A DNA stretch of 43,318 nt from an uncultured Coriobacteriaceae bacterium (GTDB lineage: Bacteria > Actinomycetota > Coriobacteriia > Coriobacteriales > Coriobacteriaceae): assembly GCA_949287085.1 (NCBI GenBank), contig CASEER010000015.1:1272-44589 (forward strand). The letters are read 5' to 3'. Positions 31,979 through 40,271 of this stretch are shown here, one piece after another. Below the pieces are notes generated by a model. The model was not told the origin of the DNA. It saw only the letters and a program-made list of their open reading frames with translations, and made no database searches. The position numbers were made by a program, and so were the translations under genes. Every line of letters begins with the position of its first letter. Within the stretch, counting starts at the first letter, position 1.

Positions 31979-33259
31979 TTACAAAACGGAGCGCATGATC
32001 TCAATCAACTCGTCAACATCATCTTTGGTGCAAATAAGGGGGGGTAGGAAGCGTAGCGTGTGCGCACCGGTGGCGTTGATCACCGCGCCCGCCTCGAGCG
32101 CCTTGGCCACCACGTCGTGCGCGTCGCCTGCGGCCTCGTCCAGATCGCAGCCCAGCATAAGGCCCGCGCCGCGTACCTCCACCACATGGGGCAGCGCTGC
32201 CAGCTGCTCGGCCATATAGGTGCCCACTTGGTCAGCATGGTCGGCATACTTGCCGCGCACCAGCTCGCTCAGCGTCGCCTCGGCCGCCGCCACGGCCAGG
32301 CAGCTCCCGCCAAAGGTCGAACCGTGGTCGCCCGGCTTATAGGCCGCCGCAACCTCGGCGCGCGCCACGCATGCGCCCGCCGGCACGCCGCCCGCAATGC
32401 CCTTGGCAAGACTCATGATGTCGGGCACCACGTCAAAGAGCTGGATGGCAAACGGCTTGCCCGTGCGAAACAGACCGGCCTGCACCTCGTCCGAGATCAG
32501 CACGCCGCCCGCCTCGTGCACCAAGTGCGCCGCTTCCTGCACAAAGGCCGCATCCAACGGATGCACGCCGCTCTCGCCCTGGATCGGCTCGAGCATCACC
32601 GCGCAAATCTCGCCGCCCAGCTGACGGAAAATCTCGCGCAGCTCGTCCACGTCGTTGGGCGTGCACGCCACAAACCCGCCCGGCAGCGGACGGAACGTAT
32701 CCTGCAGGCGGTTCTGCATGGTAGCGGCAAGCGTCTCAAGCGTGCGGCCATGAAAGCCCCCGCGCAGGCACACAATGGTGTTGCCGCCGTTGCCGCAGCG
32801 CTTGGCGTACAAACGCGCCAGCTTCATCGAGCACTCATTGGCCTCAGCACCGGAGTTCGAGAAAAACGTTTGCCACGCCTGCTCGCCCTCCGCGGTCTTT
32901 GCCGCTGCCAGCACAGCCGCGCCATCGCCCGACGCAAACGCGTCGACCAGCGCGGATGCTCCCGTCAGGTCATCGTTTGCCAGCTTGGACAGCAGCGCCG
33001 CGACCTCGCCGCGGTGCTCGATATAAAAGTAGTTCGACACGTGCATGAGCGCCTCGGTCTGCGCCTCCACGGCGCCCACCACCGCCGGGTGTCCGTGGCC
33101 CAAGCAGCACACGCCAATACCCGCCAAAAAGTCCAGGTACTCGCGGCCCGACGCATCGACGAGCTTCATGCCCGAGCCGCTCACAAACTCAACCGGGCTC
33201 CGGCCGTACGTGTGCATCACAAATTCGTTGTCGAGCGTCCGCTCCTCGTCAAAGGTCAT
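31979..33259 (-). CDS. argD: Acetylornithine aminotransferase
   Basis: The 426-residue class III PLP aminotransferase moves an amino group from glutamate to N-acetylglutamate semialdehyde. It shows DFLAGIGVCCLGHGHPAVV, FFSNSGAEANECSMKLAR, GGFHGRTLETLAAT, EPIQGESGVHP, ISDEVQAGLFRTGKPFA (cofactor Asp) and the PLP Lys in IMSLAKGIAGG. An insertion of about 35 residues (about 100-135: DDLTGASALVDAFASGDG and on) separates the small-domain segment from the SNSGAEANE motif. The start at 33259 follows GGAGGAGG. It is last in argC-argJ-argB-argD. Confidence 0.93.
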   Translation of the reverse strand: MTFDEERTLDNEFVMHTYGRSPVEFVSGSGMKLVDASGREYLDFLAGIGVCCLGHGHPAVVGAVEAQTEALMHVSNYFYIEHRGEVAALLSKLANDDLTGASALVDAFASGDGAAVLAAAKTAEGEQAWQTFFSNSGAEANECSMKLARLYAKRCGNGGNTIVCLRGGFHGRTLETLAATMQNRLQDTFRPLPGGFVACTPNDVDELREIFRQLGGEICAVMLEPIQGESGVHPLDAAFVQEAAHLVHEAGGVLISDEVQAGLFRTGKPFAIQLFDVVPDIMSLAKGIAGGVPAGACVARAEVAAAYKPGDHGSTFGGSCLAVAAAEATLSELVRGKYADHADQVGTYMAEQLAALPHVVEVRGAGLMLGCDLDEAAGDAHDVVAKALEAGAVINATGAHTLRFLPPLICTKDDVDELIEIMRSVL

Positions 33260-33316
33260 GAGGCCTCCTCCATCGTTGTCGCCCGCGCGTCGCGCCGGCC
33301 TTCCTTGTGGTCCGTC

Positions 33317-34255
33317 TTACGCCAAACGCGCCGCAAACGCGCCCAGCGGGTGCTGGTCCTGCTCATACGATTCCATCGTTGAGTGCATCACCGTGCCCGA
33401 ACCCGTGCTGGTAAGCAGCTCGATCAACAGCGAATGCGGGATGGTGCCGTTGATGATGTGCGCGCGAAACACGCCGCCGCGCAGCGCGTTCACGCACGAC
33501 TGCAGCTTGGGAATCATGCCCTTGTCGATATCGCCGCGCGCGAGCAGCGCCTCGGTTTCCTCGAGCGTGAGGTTGGAAATCAGCGAGCTCTTGTCCGAGA
33601 AGTCCTCGTACAAGCCGTCGACGTCGGTCAAGAAAATAATCTTGTGCGCATGCACCGCCTGGGCAATCGCGCCCGCCGCCACATCGGCATTGATGTTATA
33701 AAAGCCGCCGTCCTCGCCTTGTGCAACCGTTGCGACCACCGGGATGTACTCGTTGTCCATCAGGCTCTCCAGGTAGTCGGCGTTGACGCTCGTGATGCGC
33801 CCCACGCGGCCGAGCTCCGGGTCAAGCTGCTCGGCCATGAGCGTGCCCGCATCGCTGCCCGAAACGCCCACGGCCACCGTGCCATGCCGGTTAATGGCCG
33901 CCACGAGCTCCTGGTTCACCTTGCCCACGAGTACCTCGCGCACGATCTCCATCGCTTCAGGCGAGGTCACGCGCTGTCCGTTCTTAAACTCAACAGGCAG
34001 GTCGTAATGGCTGAGCGCCTCGTTGATGTCCGCACCGCCGCCGTGCACGATCACAATGCGCGCGCCGATGATCTTAAGCAGCAAAATGTCGCTCATCACG
34101 TCGGATCGCAGGCGCTTGTCCACCATCGCCGCGCCGCCGTACTTGATGACGACGGTGCGCCCGGTCAGGCTTTTGATCCACGGCAGCGCCTCAAACAGCA
34201 GCTGCGCGGTTTCTTCGTTGTTAAGCGACGGCTGGGTGTCGCGTGCGTACTTCAT
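33317..34255 (-). CDS. argB: Acetylglutamate kinase
   Basis: The 312-residue protein phosphorylates N-acetylglutamate. Motifs are VIKYGGAAMVD (nucleotide Lys), IVIVHGGGADINEAL, NGQRVTSPEAMEIV, NINADVAAGAIAQAV, IIFLTDVDGLYED and GMIPKLQSCVNALRGGV. The N-terminal extension with LNNEETAQLLFEALPWIKSL matches the helix found in arginine-inhibited hexameric kinases, so feedback inhibition by arginine is likely (inference). The start at 34255 follows GAGGAGG; the longer frame to 34402 overlaps argJ and lacks homology. Confidence 0.96.
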   Translation of the reverse strand: MKYARDTQPSLNNEETAQLLFEALPWIKSLTGRTVVIKYGGAAMVDKRLRSDVMSDILLLKIIGARIVIVHGGGADINEALSHYDLPVEFKNGQRVTSPEAMEIVREVLVGKVNQELVAAINRHGTVAVGVSGSDAGTLMAEQLDPELGRVGRITSVNADYLESLMDNEYIPVVATVAQGEDGGFYNINADVAAGAIAQAVHAHKIIFLTDVDGLYEDFSDKSSLISNLTLEETEALLARGDIDKGMIPKLQSCVNALRGGVFRAHIINGTIPHSLLIELLTSTGSGTVMHSTMESYEQDQHPLGAFAARLA

Positions 34256-34335
34256 GCTGAGTCCTCCTCTGTTGTCGCGGGGCCTGGTTCGGCGCACCGG
34301 CCCGCGATGACCCAAAGCGGCCCGTTCCCCGTGGT

Positions 34336-35601
34336 TTACGAACGGTAGTCGGCGTTGATGGAAATGTAGTCGTGGGTGAGGTCGCAGGTCCAAACGGTGC
34401 ACGAGCCATCGCCCGCGCCCAGGTCGGCCGTGATCACGATCTCCGGCGCCTCAAACCGGCGGAGCGCCTCGTCCTCGTCAAACGGTACGGTCAGGCCGCC
34501 GCGGCACACGGGAATGTCCATGATGTCAATGTCAACGTCCTCTTGGTTAAAGGCCACGCCGCACTTGCCGAGCGCCATGGCCACGCGGCCCCAATTGCAG
34601 TCGTGGCCGGCGACCGCCGTCTTGACGAGCGGCGAATTGGCCACGGCGCGAGCGGCAACCTCGGCATCTTCTGCCGTTGCCGCACCCGAAACCGTTACGG
34701 TAATGAGCTTCGACGAGCCCTCGCCGTCGGCGGCGATGCTCCGTGCGAGCGCCTCGCACACCACGTACAGGGCATGCGCGAGCTCCTGGTAGGCATCGGA
34801 GTCTTGGTCGATAGGATCAAGCGTAGGCGCCGCCGCTCCCGACGCGAACATGATGCACGTATCGTTGGTCGAGGTATCCGAATCGACCGTGACCTTATTA
34901 AAGGTCTGGTCAACCGTGATGCGCAGCAGGTGGTGAAGCGTCTCGGGCGCCACGGGTGCGTCGGTGGTGATGATCGCGATCATGGTTGCCATGTTGGGCA
35001 TGATCATGCCCGAGCCCTTGCAGCAACCGCCCACAGTAAACGTGCTGCCCAGGTAGCCAGCCGCCTGGCTCTCGTAGGTAACTGCGTACTCCTTGGGGTG
35101 CGTGTCGGTGGTCATGATGGCCTGCGCCGCGTCCGCGCCGCCTGTGCGCACGAGCTTGTCTGCTGCCGCCGGGATACCCTCCTCAAAGGGGGCGATGTCG
35201 AGCAGCTGGCCGATGACGCCCGTTGAGGCCACCAGCACCTGCTCGGGGCTGCAGCCAAGCACCTGGGAGGCAATGTCGCAGGTCTCGTTTGCCGCGGCCA
35301 AGCCCGCTGCGCCCGTTGCCGCGTTGGCGTTGCCCGAGTTCACCACCACGCCAAGCGCCGTGCCAAAGCCCTGGCCGTTGAGGTGCGCGCGACTCACCGT
35401 TACCGGCGCCGCACAAAAGCGATTCTGCGTAAACACGCCCGCTACCGGGCAGAGCTCGTCCGCCACCACCAGCGCCATGTCAAGGCGCTCCGGATTTTTG
35501 CGAAACCCCGCATGCACGCCCGCGGCCTTAAAACCCAACGCACTCGTCACGCCGCCGTTGGGCACGGCGCGAATCGTCGCATCAAACTCATCTATATTCA
35601 T
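34336..35601 (-). CDS. argJ: Bifunctional ornithine acetyltransferase/N-acetylglutamate synthase
   Basis: The 421-residue protein recycles the acetyl group from acetylornithine to glutamate and may also use acetyl-CoA. The self-cleavage site lies in KGSGMIMPNMATMIAIITTDA, with Thr as the new N-terminal nucleophile. Other family parts are GVVVNSGNANAATG, STGVIGQ, SDTSTNDTCIMFASG and HDCNWGRVAMALGK, ending in NADYRS. With argJ present, the ornithine cycle does not need argA or argE. The start at 35601 follows AAGGATGG. Confidence 0.96.
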   Translation of the reverse strand: MNIDEFDATIRAVPNGGVTSALGFKAAGVHAGFRKNPERLDMALVVADELCPVAGVFTQNRFCAAPVTVSRAHLNGQGFGTALGVVVNSGNANAATGAAGLAAANETCDIASQVLGCSPEQVLVASTGVIGQLLDIAPFEEGIPAAADKLVRTGGADAAQAIMTTDTHPKEYAVTYESQAAGYLGSTFTVGGCCKGSGMIMPNMATMIAIITTDAPVAPETLHHLLRITVDQTFNKVTVDSDTSTNDTCIMFASGAAAPTLDPIDQDSDAYQELAHALYVVCEALARSIAADGEGSSKLITVTVSGAATAEDAEVAARAVANSPLVKTAVAGHDCNWGRVAMALGKCGVAFNQEDVDIDIMDIPVCRGGLTVPFDEDEALRRFEAPEIVITADLGAGDGSCTVWTCDLTHDYISINADYRS

Positions 35602-35714
35602 GATCCATCCTTATTGACGGTACTGCCACATCGTCACAGTGTACCGAGCCGCCTGGCACGGAGCAACGCGCGCCGTGCAGGGCGGCCGGAACGAGCCACT
35701 CAAGCTGCCCCCTG

Positions 35715-36791
35715 TTACACAGGCAGGGCAACGAGCGGAAGACCTCGTCGTTCATCGAGGCCAAAGACGATGTTGGCACATTGCACCGCCTGCCCCGCCG
35801 CGCCCTTGCACAGGTTGTCGATCGCGCCGATGGCAATGAGCGCTCCCGCCTCGGCATTGACCGCAAGGCCAATCTGGCATGCGTTGCTCCCTGCCACCGA
35901 GGATGTCTTAGGCGTTTGGCCCGCATCGAGCACGCGCACGAAGGGGCGCCCCGTGTACACGGCACGATAGGCCGCAACGGCTTCTTCGGCCGTGAGCCCC
36001 GCAGCTTCGGGAGCGAGCGGTAGGGTAACCGTCGAGAGCAAGCCGCGCTTGAGCGGCGCCAGATGCGGCGTAAACACCACACGGCCCAGGAGCCCCAGGA
36101 TCTGCTCGATCTCCGGCGTGTGACGATGGCGGCAGACGTTGTACGCCTCCACGTTCTCGTCGGCGCTGCAGTAATGCGTGCGCGCGCATGCCGTTTTGCC
36201 TGCGCCCGTTACGCCCGAGATGGCGTCCACCACCACGGGCCCGTGCGGGGCGACCCAGTCCGCGCGCACCGCCGGGGCCGCCGCGAGCGAGGTTGCCGTG
36301 GGAAAACAGCCCGCGCACGCCACCAGCGCCGGCGCTCCCGCCGCATGGCGATCAGCCGCACGCTCAAGATCGTCGGCAAACAACTCCGGCAGGCCAAAGG
36401 CGCGGTCTGCAAGCAGCTCGGGCGAGGTATGGGGAACGCCGTACCAATGCTCGTAGACGGCCGGATCGTTCAAGCGGTAATCAGCCGAAAGGTCAATGAC
36501 CGTCACGCCGGCAGCCAAAAGCCCCGGCACCGCTGCGAGGGCAGCCGTGTGGGGCACCGCCAAAAACGCGACATCGCAGGCGGCGAGCGCAGGGTCATCA
36601 TGTGTGGTAAAGATGAGGCCCGCAGCCTCCGCCACACCAGAAAACGCAGAGTAAACACTGGCAAGCGGCTGGCCTGCGTCAGCATTGGACGTAATGACCT
36701 TGACCTGAAAATCCGGATGCGCGAGCAAGATGCGCACCAGCTCAACGCCTGCGTATCCCGCCGCTCCCACAATGCCTGCCGTATATGCCAT
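35715..36791 (-). CDS. argC: N-acetyl-gamma-glutamyl-phosphate reductase
   Basis: The 358-residue protein reduces acetylglutamyl phosphate with NADPH. It has the Rossmann start GIVGAAGYAGVELVRILL, VIDLSADYRL, the catalytic Cys in LVACAGCFPTATSLA, GVTGAGKTA, FTPHLAPLKRGLLSTVTLPL and GAIDNLCKGAAGQAVQ. ATG 36791 is chosen because GGGGGAG precedes it directly; ATG 36803 would place that site within the gene. It is first in the arg operon. The 113-nt gap to argJ contains no gene. Confidence 0.96.
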   Translation of the reverse strand: MAYTAGIVGAAGYAGVELVRILLAHPDFQVKVITSNADAGQPLASVYSAFSGVAEAAGLIFTTHDDPALAACDVAFLAVPHTAALAAVPGLLAAGVTVIDLSADYRLNDPAVYEHWYGVPHTSPELLADRAFGLPELFADDLERAADRHAAGAPALVACAGCFPTATSLAAAPAVRADWVAPHGPVVVDAISGVTGAGKTACARTHYCSADENVEAYNVCRHRHTPEIEQILGLLGRVVFTPHLAPLKRGLLSTVTLPLAPEAAGLTAEEAVAAYRAVYTGRPFVRVLDAGQTPKTSSVAGSNACQIGLAVNAEAGALIAIGAIDNLCKGAAGQAVQCANIVFGLDERRGLPLVALPV

Positions 36792-36822
36792 GGTCTCCCC
36801 CATACGCCGCTATGCTCGTACC

Positions 36823-36852
36823 GCATGCATGCACATGCATAAAACTGCATGC
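36823..36852. promoter_or_regulatory. ARG-box-like cluster upstream of argC
   Basis: Overlapping TGCAT half-sites fill this stretch: GCATGCATGCACATGCAT (36823-36840), then TGCATAAAACTGCATGC (36836-36852). Actinobacterial ArgR boxes have TGCAT-type inverted half-sites, so this is the expected arginine repressor site about 35-60 nt upstream of argC. No argR is in the window, and binding is inferred. Confidence 0.6.
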
Positions 36853-36976
36853 ACAAGCTTTGTTATGCAGTAGCACGAAAGACTACCACGACGAGCAGCG
36901 ATAAGAGCGAAAAGCCAACCGTTAATCATTTGGACATGCAACAGACCCGGGCACACACAATAACGTGACGCGCCCA

Positions 36977-37145
36977 AAAGTGGCCAGATTTTGCAGCGCT
37001 AGGTGTTTTTACGTGGGAAATGCCGGTGGCTTGTGCTCACCGTCCTGGTAGACGGCGTGCGACGGCTCGTGTACCAGGCCCGTGAGGAATTGGCACCAGC
37101 TAAATCCACGATGAAACACCTAGCACTGCAAAAATTGGCCACTTT
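36977..37145. repeat. 169-bp imperfect palindromic element (MITE-like or structured RNA)
   Basis: The left arm 36977-37016 and right arm 37106-37145 pair at 34 of 40 positions. The ends AAAGTGGCCA / TGGCCACTTT are exact, and the inner block GCTAGGTGTTT is identical. The similarity continues inward with gaps (GGTG, CTCAC and CCTGGTA blocks), so the whole unit folds into one long hairpin with its tip near 37060. It has no credible open reading frame. There is no clear target-site duplication. It fills the gap between argC and the patatin gene; the left flank 36853-36976 shows nothing else. Confidence 0.8.
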
Positions 37146-37178
37146 GACACGATGCAGCTCGCAAATGACACGATGCAG
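37145..37178. repeat. Two 13-bp direct repeats next to the palindromic element
   Basis: TGACACGATGCAG occurs at 37145-37157 and 37166-37178, exactly 21 bp apart (two helical turns). The pair abuts the end of the palindromic element, starting on its last base, and lies just after the patatin stop codon. It may be part of the element or a protein-binding site. Confidence 0.65.
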
Positions 37179-37179
37179 T

Positions 37180-38079
37180 TTACAAACGGGTGCCGGAGAA
37201 CGCCTCAATCTGGCTCAACAGGCGCGTCGCCTCCGCGCGTCCCTCCAAATAGAGCTCAAGCAGCTTGGAAGGATTGCGCTCAACATGCCCCACAGTCACC
37301 GGGCGCGGTGGCGCAATCACGAGCGCACGCCCCGCACGCTCGTATTCCCAAATGTGTTCACGCTGCTCATTGTACCGTTCATGCCGAGTAGCGAGCGCAT
37401 CTAGCAGGTACGGATATGCTCCATAGCGCGCCCTCGCTGCCGGCATCAGCTCATAGGGGCTTTTTTCATAGTCGCGATGCTGCGTGAGCACCACGATCGC
37501 GCGGCCGTAGCCCTCGTCCTCAAACACGTGTTCAACAGGCACCGAGTCAGCCACACCGCCGTCAAGGTATAAGCTATTTCCCAGCTCAACCGGCTGCGTG
37601 ACAAGCGGCAGCGAGGTCGATGCACGCACCACGTCAATGTCAAGCGCCGCATCTTTAACCTCGAGGTATTCCGCTGTGCCAAACATAATATTGGTCACCG
37701 TTGCATACAGGCACATGGGATTGGCGCGATACGCCTCGTTGTCAAAGGGATCCAGGCGGTCCTGCACGTCGTTAAGCAAAAAGTCATATCCCACCAAGCT
37801 GCCGCTCGATGCCAGCGAGCGCGCGCCAATATAGCGTTGGTCGTTGCAAAACGTAAGGTTAACGCGATTAACGCGGCCAATCTGGCGCGATTTGTAGTTA
37901 AGCCCGTTGAGCGTACCAGCCGAAACGCCATAGCACACCGGAAGCTCGATGCCGTGCTCGAGCATGACGTCAAGCACGCCCGCCGTAAACTGTCCGCGAA
38001 AACTTCCGCCCTCAAGAACCAGCGCCGTTTGCGAAGCGCGCGCCGTGCGGTCGTTCTGAGCCTGTTGCTCCTGCTGCAT
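37180..38079 (-). CDS. Patatin-like phospholipase (RssA/YjjU-like)
   Basis: The 299-residue protein has the patatin Ser-Asp dyad set: the oxyanion loop LVLEGGSFRGQFTAGVLDVM, the nucleophile Ser in CYGVSAGTLNGLNY and the Asp in LYLDGGVADSVPV. There is no signal peptide, so it probably acts on membrane lipids from the cytoplasm as a lipid acyl hydrolase. Its role is not known. The start at 38079 follows AGAGG. It is downstream of ssrA on the same strand, with a terminator between them. Confidence 0.9.
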   Translation of the reverse strand: MQQEQQAQNDRTARASQTALVLEGGSFRGQFTAGVLDVMLEHGIELPVCYGVSAGTLNGLNYKSRQIGRVNRVNLTFCNDQRYIGARSLASSGSLVGYDFLLNDVQDRLDPFDNEAYRANPMCLYATVTNIMFGTAEYLEVKDAALDIDVVRASTSLPLVTQPVELGNSLYLDGGVADSVPVEHVFEDEGYGRAIVVLTQHRDYEKSPYELMPAARARYGAYPYLLDALATRHERYNEQREHIWEYERAGRALVIAPPRPVTVGHVERNPSKLLELYLEGRAEATRLLSQIEAFSGTRL

Positions 38080-38210
38080 ATGCGAACCTCTTTACTGCAT
38101 CGTACGTCGCCTTGTTGCTCATGCTCTTCTACCCCATTGTGCCGTGCAAAGACCAACGCTTTTGATTCTTCGCGCGTCGCCGCTGCCCGGGCGTACACTC
38201 TATGCATATG

Positions 38211-38242
38211 AAAAAGCCGAGGTAGACGGCGCTATCTCGGCT
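38211..38242 (-). terminator. Terminator of tmRNA
   Basis: On the minus strand AGCCGAG (38242-38236) pairs with CTCGGCT (38221-38215) and is followed by TTTTT, nine bases after the tmRNA 3' CCA. Confidence 0.9.
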
Positions 38243-38250
38243 CTAATTGG

Positions 38251-38618
38251 TGGTGGAGGCGCGGAGAATCGAACTCCGGTCCACGAAAGCCCCCTGATCG
38301 GCATCTCCAGGCTCAGTCGCTGATTTGCTCTCGGACGCGTTGCGCGCAGCGACACGCTCGCGGCGTCCCAACCGGTTCAGTCTTAGCCTGCGCCATACCG
38401 ATTACGTGCGCAGGAGCATTCCCCTAAGATGACACCGCGCCCGGGGCGGGGAACTCCCGGGTTAGGCGTGCCTGCTATAAATTAAGCGGCAAGAGCCAGC
38501 TGAGGCTCGTAAGAAGAATTCTTGTCAATTCATTTTGACAGCACCCCTGTTTAACGTGGCGAGGAGACCACGGCCTGCTTCCTCTCTCAGAGCTATCGTG
38601 TCGAAACCAGTCGCCCCC
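38251..38618 (-). ncRNA. ssrA: Transfer-messenger RNA
   Basis: The minus strand starts GGGGGCGACTGGTTTCGACA and ends TTCGATTCTCCGCGCCTCCACCA split between the T arm and the acceptor. The 7-bp acceptor GGGGGCG/CGCCTCC (one G-U) and the encoded CCA are present. The tag reading frame ends DKNSSYEPQLALAA followed by TAA (38526 to 38482); the codon just before it (ATT) or the GAC may be the resume codon. The LALAA end is the protease-recognition signal. Length is 368 nt, normal for one-piece tmRNA. Upstream on the minus strand TATACT lies at 38745-38740, far from the 5' end; the exact promoter is not clear. Confidence 0.96.
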
Positions 38619-38771
38619 AAAGGACGGTCTGGGCTGCTGTTCTGGGTCACCGGCGCGTGGAGCGCGCACCCAAGCAGCACCTCGACCTGTCAAAGAACAC
38701 GGCAACATGCCTCCCCGCGAGCTTGCCACGGGGTGGAACAGTATACCACGCAGCGCCGCCATCTATACGCG

Positions 38772-40058
38772 CTACACCGCAGAACCAGGCCGCGCGCGCG
38801 ACCCCGCATCGCGGCGGGCGCCGGGCGAGGTGCGCAGCAGCGCATCAACGAGCCGGTTATCGTCATCAGCGGGCGAACCGAGCGGCAAGCCGCACGCCTC
38901 AAAGAAATGGCTACCCGCAAACTGCCGTGCGCGGAACGAATCGTGCTCGCCGTCGTCAAGATAGCGCACGCGGCTCCGGCAGTCCGTGGTCCCGCAAAAG
39001 AGCGGACCGTGGCTGCGCACATATTCCAGGTACAGCGGCTCGTCCGACCACAGCAGCACGCCCGCCATGTTTTCAAGCTCATACGCCGTTGCATACGCAC
39101 GCCAGCGCGTTTCCCGGTAGCGCACGTAGCGGTCGAGCACCGATGCCATGCGCGTCACGCGCCGCAAGGTGTCCGCCGCAGAAATCACGCTCGTTTCGGG
39201 CGTTGTCACGAGCCCGCACACATCGCCCAGCTCCGCCAATGCCCGCGCGCGGTCGGCCGCAGCCAGCAACACCGCGGGAACGGTGAGCTTCATGGACTCA
39301 TCAGGAAAGAGCTCGATCGCAGAGTGCGGCACGGCACCATCAAAAGCCACCGATGCCCGAAAGATGAGCGAGTCGTGCGCATGCTGAATATGGCATGCAA
39401 ACCCCTGCGCCTCAAACGCGCGGCGCATGGCATCGGCTCGTGCATTGATCTCGTCGCGCGACGACGTTGCCCGCACCGCGCCCGTGCGGAACAGGTACAG
39501 GTCAAACAGGGGCACCTCGTCGGCAATATATACGGTCCGGCGGCAGAAGTCGGTAATCTGCGCCGCCCGGCGCGTTGCCTTATCGTAGAGCTCTACCAGA
39601 GCAGAGCCCGTTGCGGGGCCCGACGTGGAGCCCTCTCGAATCTCCACCACGCCGTCTGCCACATACGGCGGAAAGCGCCCCTCGTCCACCCGGATAACAA
39701 TCACGCCCTGGTCGGGAGCGGCTGAATCAGCAATAAACCGCACGTCAAACGGCGGCGCCGGCGAAACATGGCGCCGGCATAGCTCGCCGATCATCTGGCT
39801 ATAGTCAGCCGCGATGAGCGGCACGGGGCAGATGGCATGGTCGTCGTCGGCAATGCCCACAATCAGCCATCCGCCGCGCGAATTGGCAAACGAGGCAATG
39901 ATCTTGGGGATTTTGGCCTTTACGCCCGCCGTGAGCGACCGCTTAAACTCGAGAACATAGCCCTCGTCCATTGTTGCCAGCTGCGCCAGGTCGTCATAGG
40001 TCACATCGGCGAGCTCCTTGGGAGCGCCGTGCTCATCTCTAAACGGGCTAAATGTCAT
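38772..40058 (-). CDS. AlbA_2/Schlafen-type putative DNA-binding protein
   Basis: The 428-residue protein begins with an AlbA_2 (Schlafen AAA-4-like) domain. Diagnostic pieces are YVLEFKRSLTAG, KIPKIIASFANSRGGWLIVGIAD, SPAPPFDVRFI, VIVIRVDEG and VEIREGSTSGPATG, all in residues about 30-160. The remaining 260 residues match no domain I can name, and they lack the HATPase/wHTH C-terminus common in such proteins. Its role may be transcription control or nucleic-acid binding, but this is not established. The start at 40058 follows GAGGCGG. It lies upstream of ssrA on the same strand. Confidence 0.8.
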   Translation of the reverse strand: MTFSPFRDEHGAPKELADVTYDDLAQLATMDEGYVLEFKRSLTAGVKAKIPKIIASFANSRGGWLIVGIADDDHAICPVPLIAADYSQMIGELCRRHVSPAPPFDVRFIADSAAPDQGVIVIRVDEGRFPPYVADGVVEIREGSTSGPATGSALVELYDKATRRAAQITDFCRRTVYIADEVPLFDLYLFRTGAVRATSSRDEINARADAMRRAFEAQGFACHIQHAHDSLIFRASVAFDGAVPHSAIELFPDESMKLTVPAVLLAAADRARALAELGDVCGLVTTPETSVISAADTLRRVTRMASVLDRYVRYRETRWRAYATAYELENMAGVLLWSDEPLYLEYVRSHGPLFCGTTDCRSRVRYLDDGEHDSFRARQFAGSHFFEACGLPLGSPADDDNRLVDALLRTSPGARRDAGSRARPGSAV

Positions 40059-40168
40059 GCGAACCGCCTCTCACGCAGAGCTCTGCGGCTCTTGTACCCA
40101 TACGAGGGCCCTGTTCCACGCGACGCAAAGCGTGGGGCTCCCTTGGTCCGGCATATCACGCAACCGGC

Positions 40169-40198
40169 GCCTCCGCTACGAGGAGGCAGCGATTTTTT
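40169..40198 (+). terminator. Plus-strand terminator without an assigned gene
   Basis: GCCTCC (40169-40174) pairs with GGAGGC (40182-40187), followed by AGCGATTTTTT. Flanking genes are both on the minus strand. A second hairpin, CCACGC/GCGTGG, lies at about 40117-40136. A short plus-strand transcript ending at about 40198 is possible. Confidence 0.45.
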
Positions 40199-40206
40199 GC
40201 GCATGC

Positions 40207-40242
40207 AAAACGGGTGCCAAAGGCACGCGGCCCTTGGCACCC
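40207..40242 (-). terminator. Terminator of gatA-gatB
   Basis: On the minus strand GGGTGCCAA (40242-40234) pairs with TTGGCACCC (40220-40212) and is followed by GTTTTGC, 30 nt after the gatB stop. Confidence 0.85.
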
Positions 40243-40271
40243 AAACAGAGGCATTGCCCGGGTTGCATTGA

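Noticed and set aside
36977..37145. CRISPR array
   Set aside because: There is a single palindrome, not regularly spaced direct repeats with spacers, and no cas genes are present.
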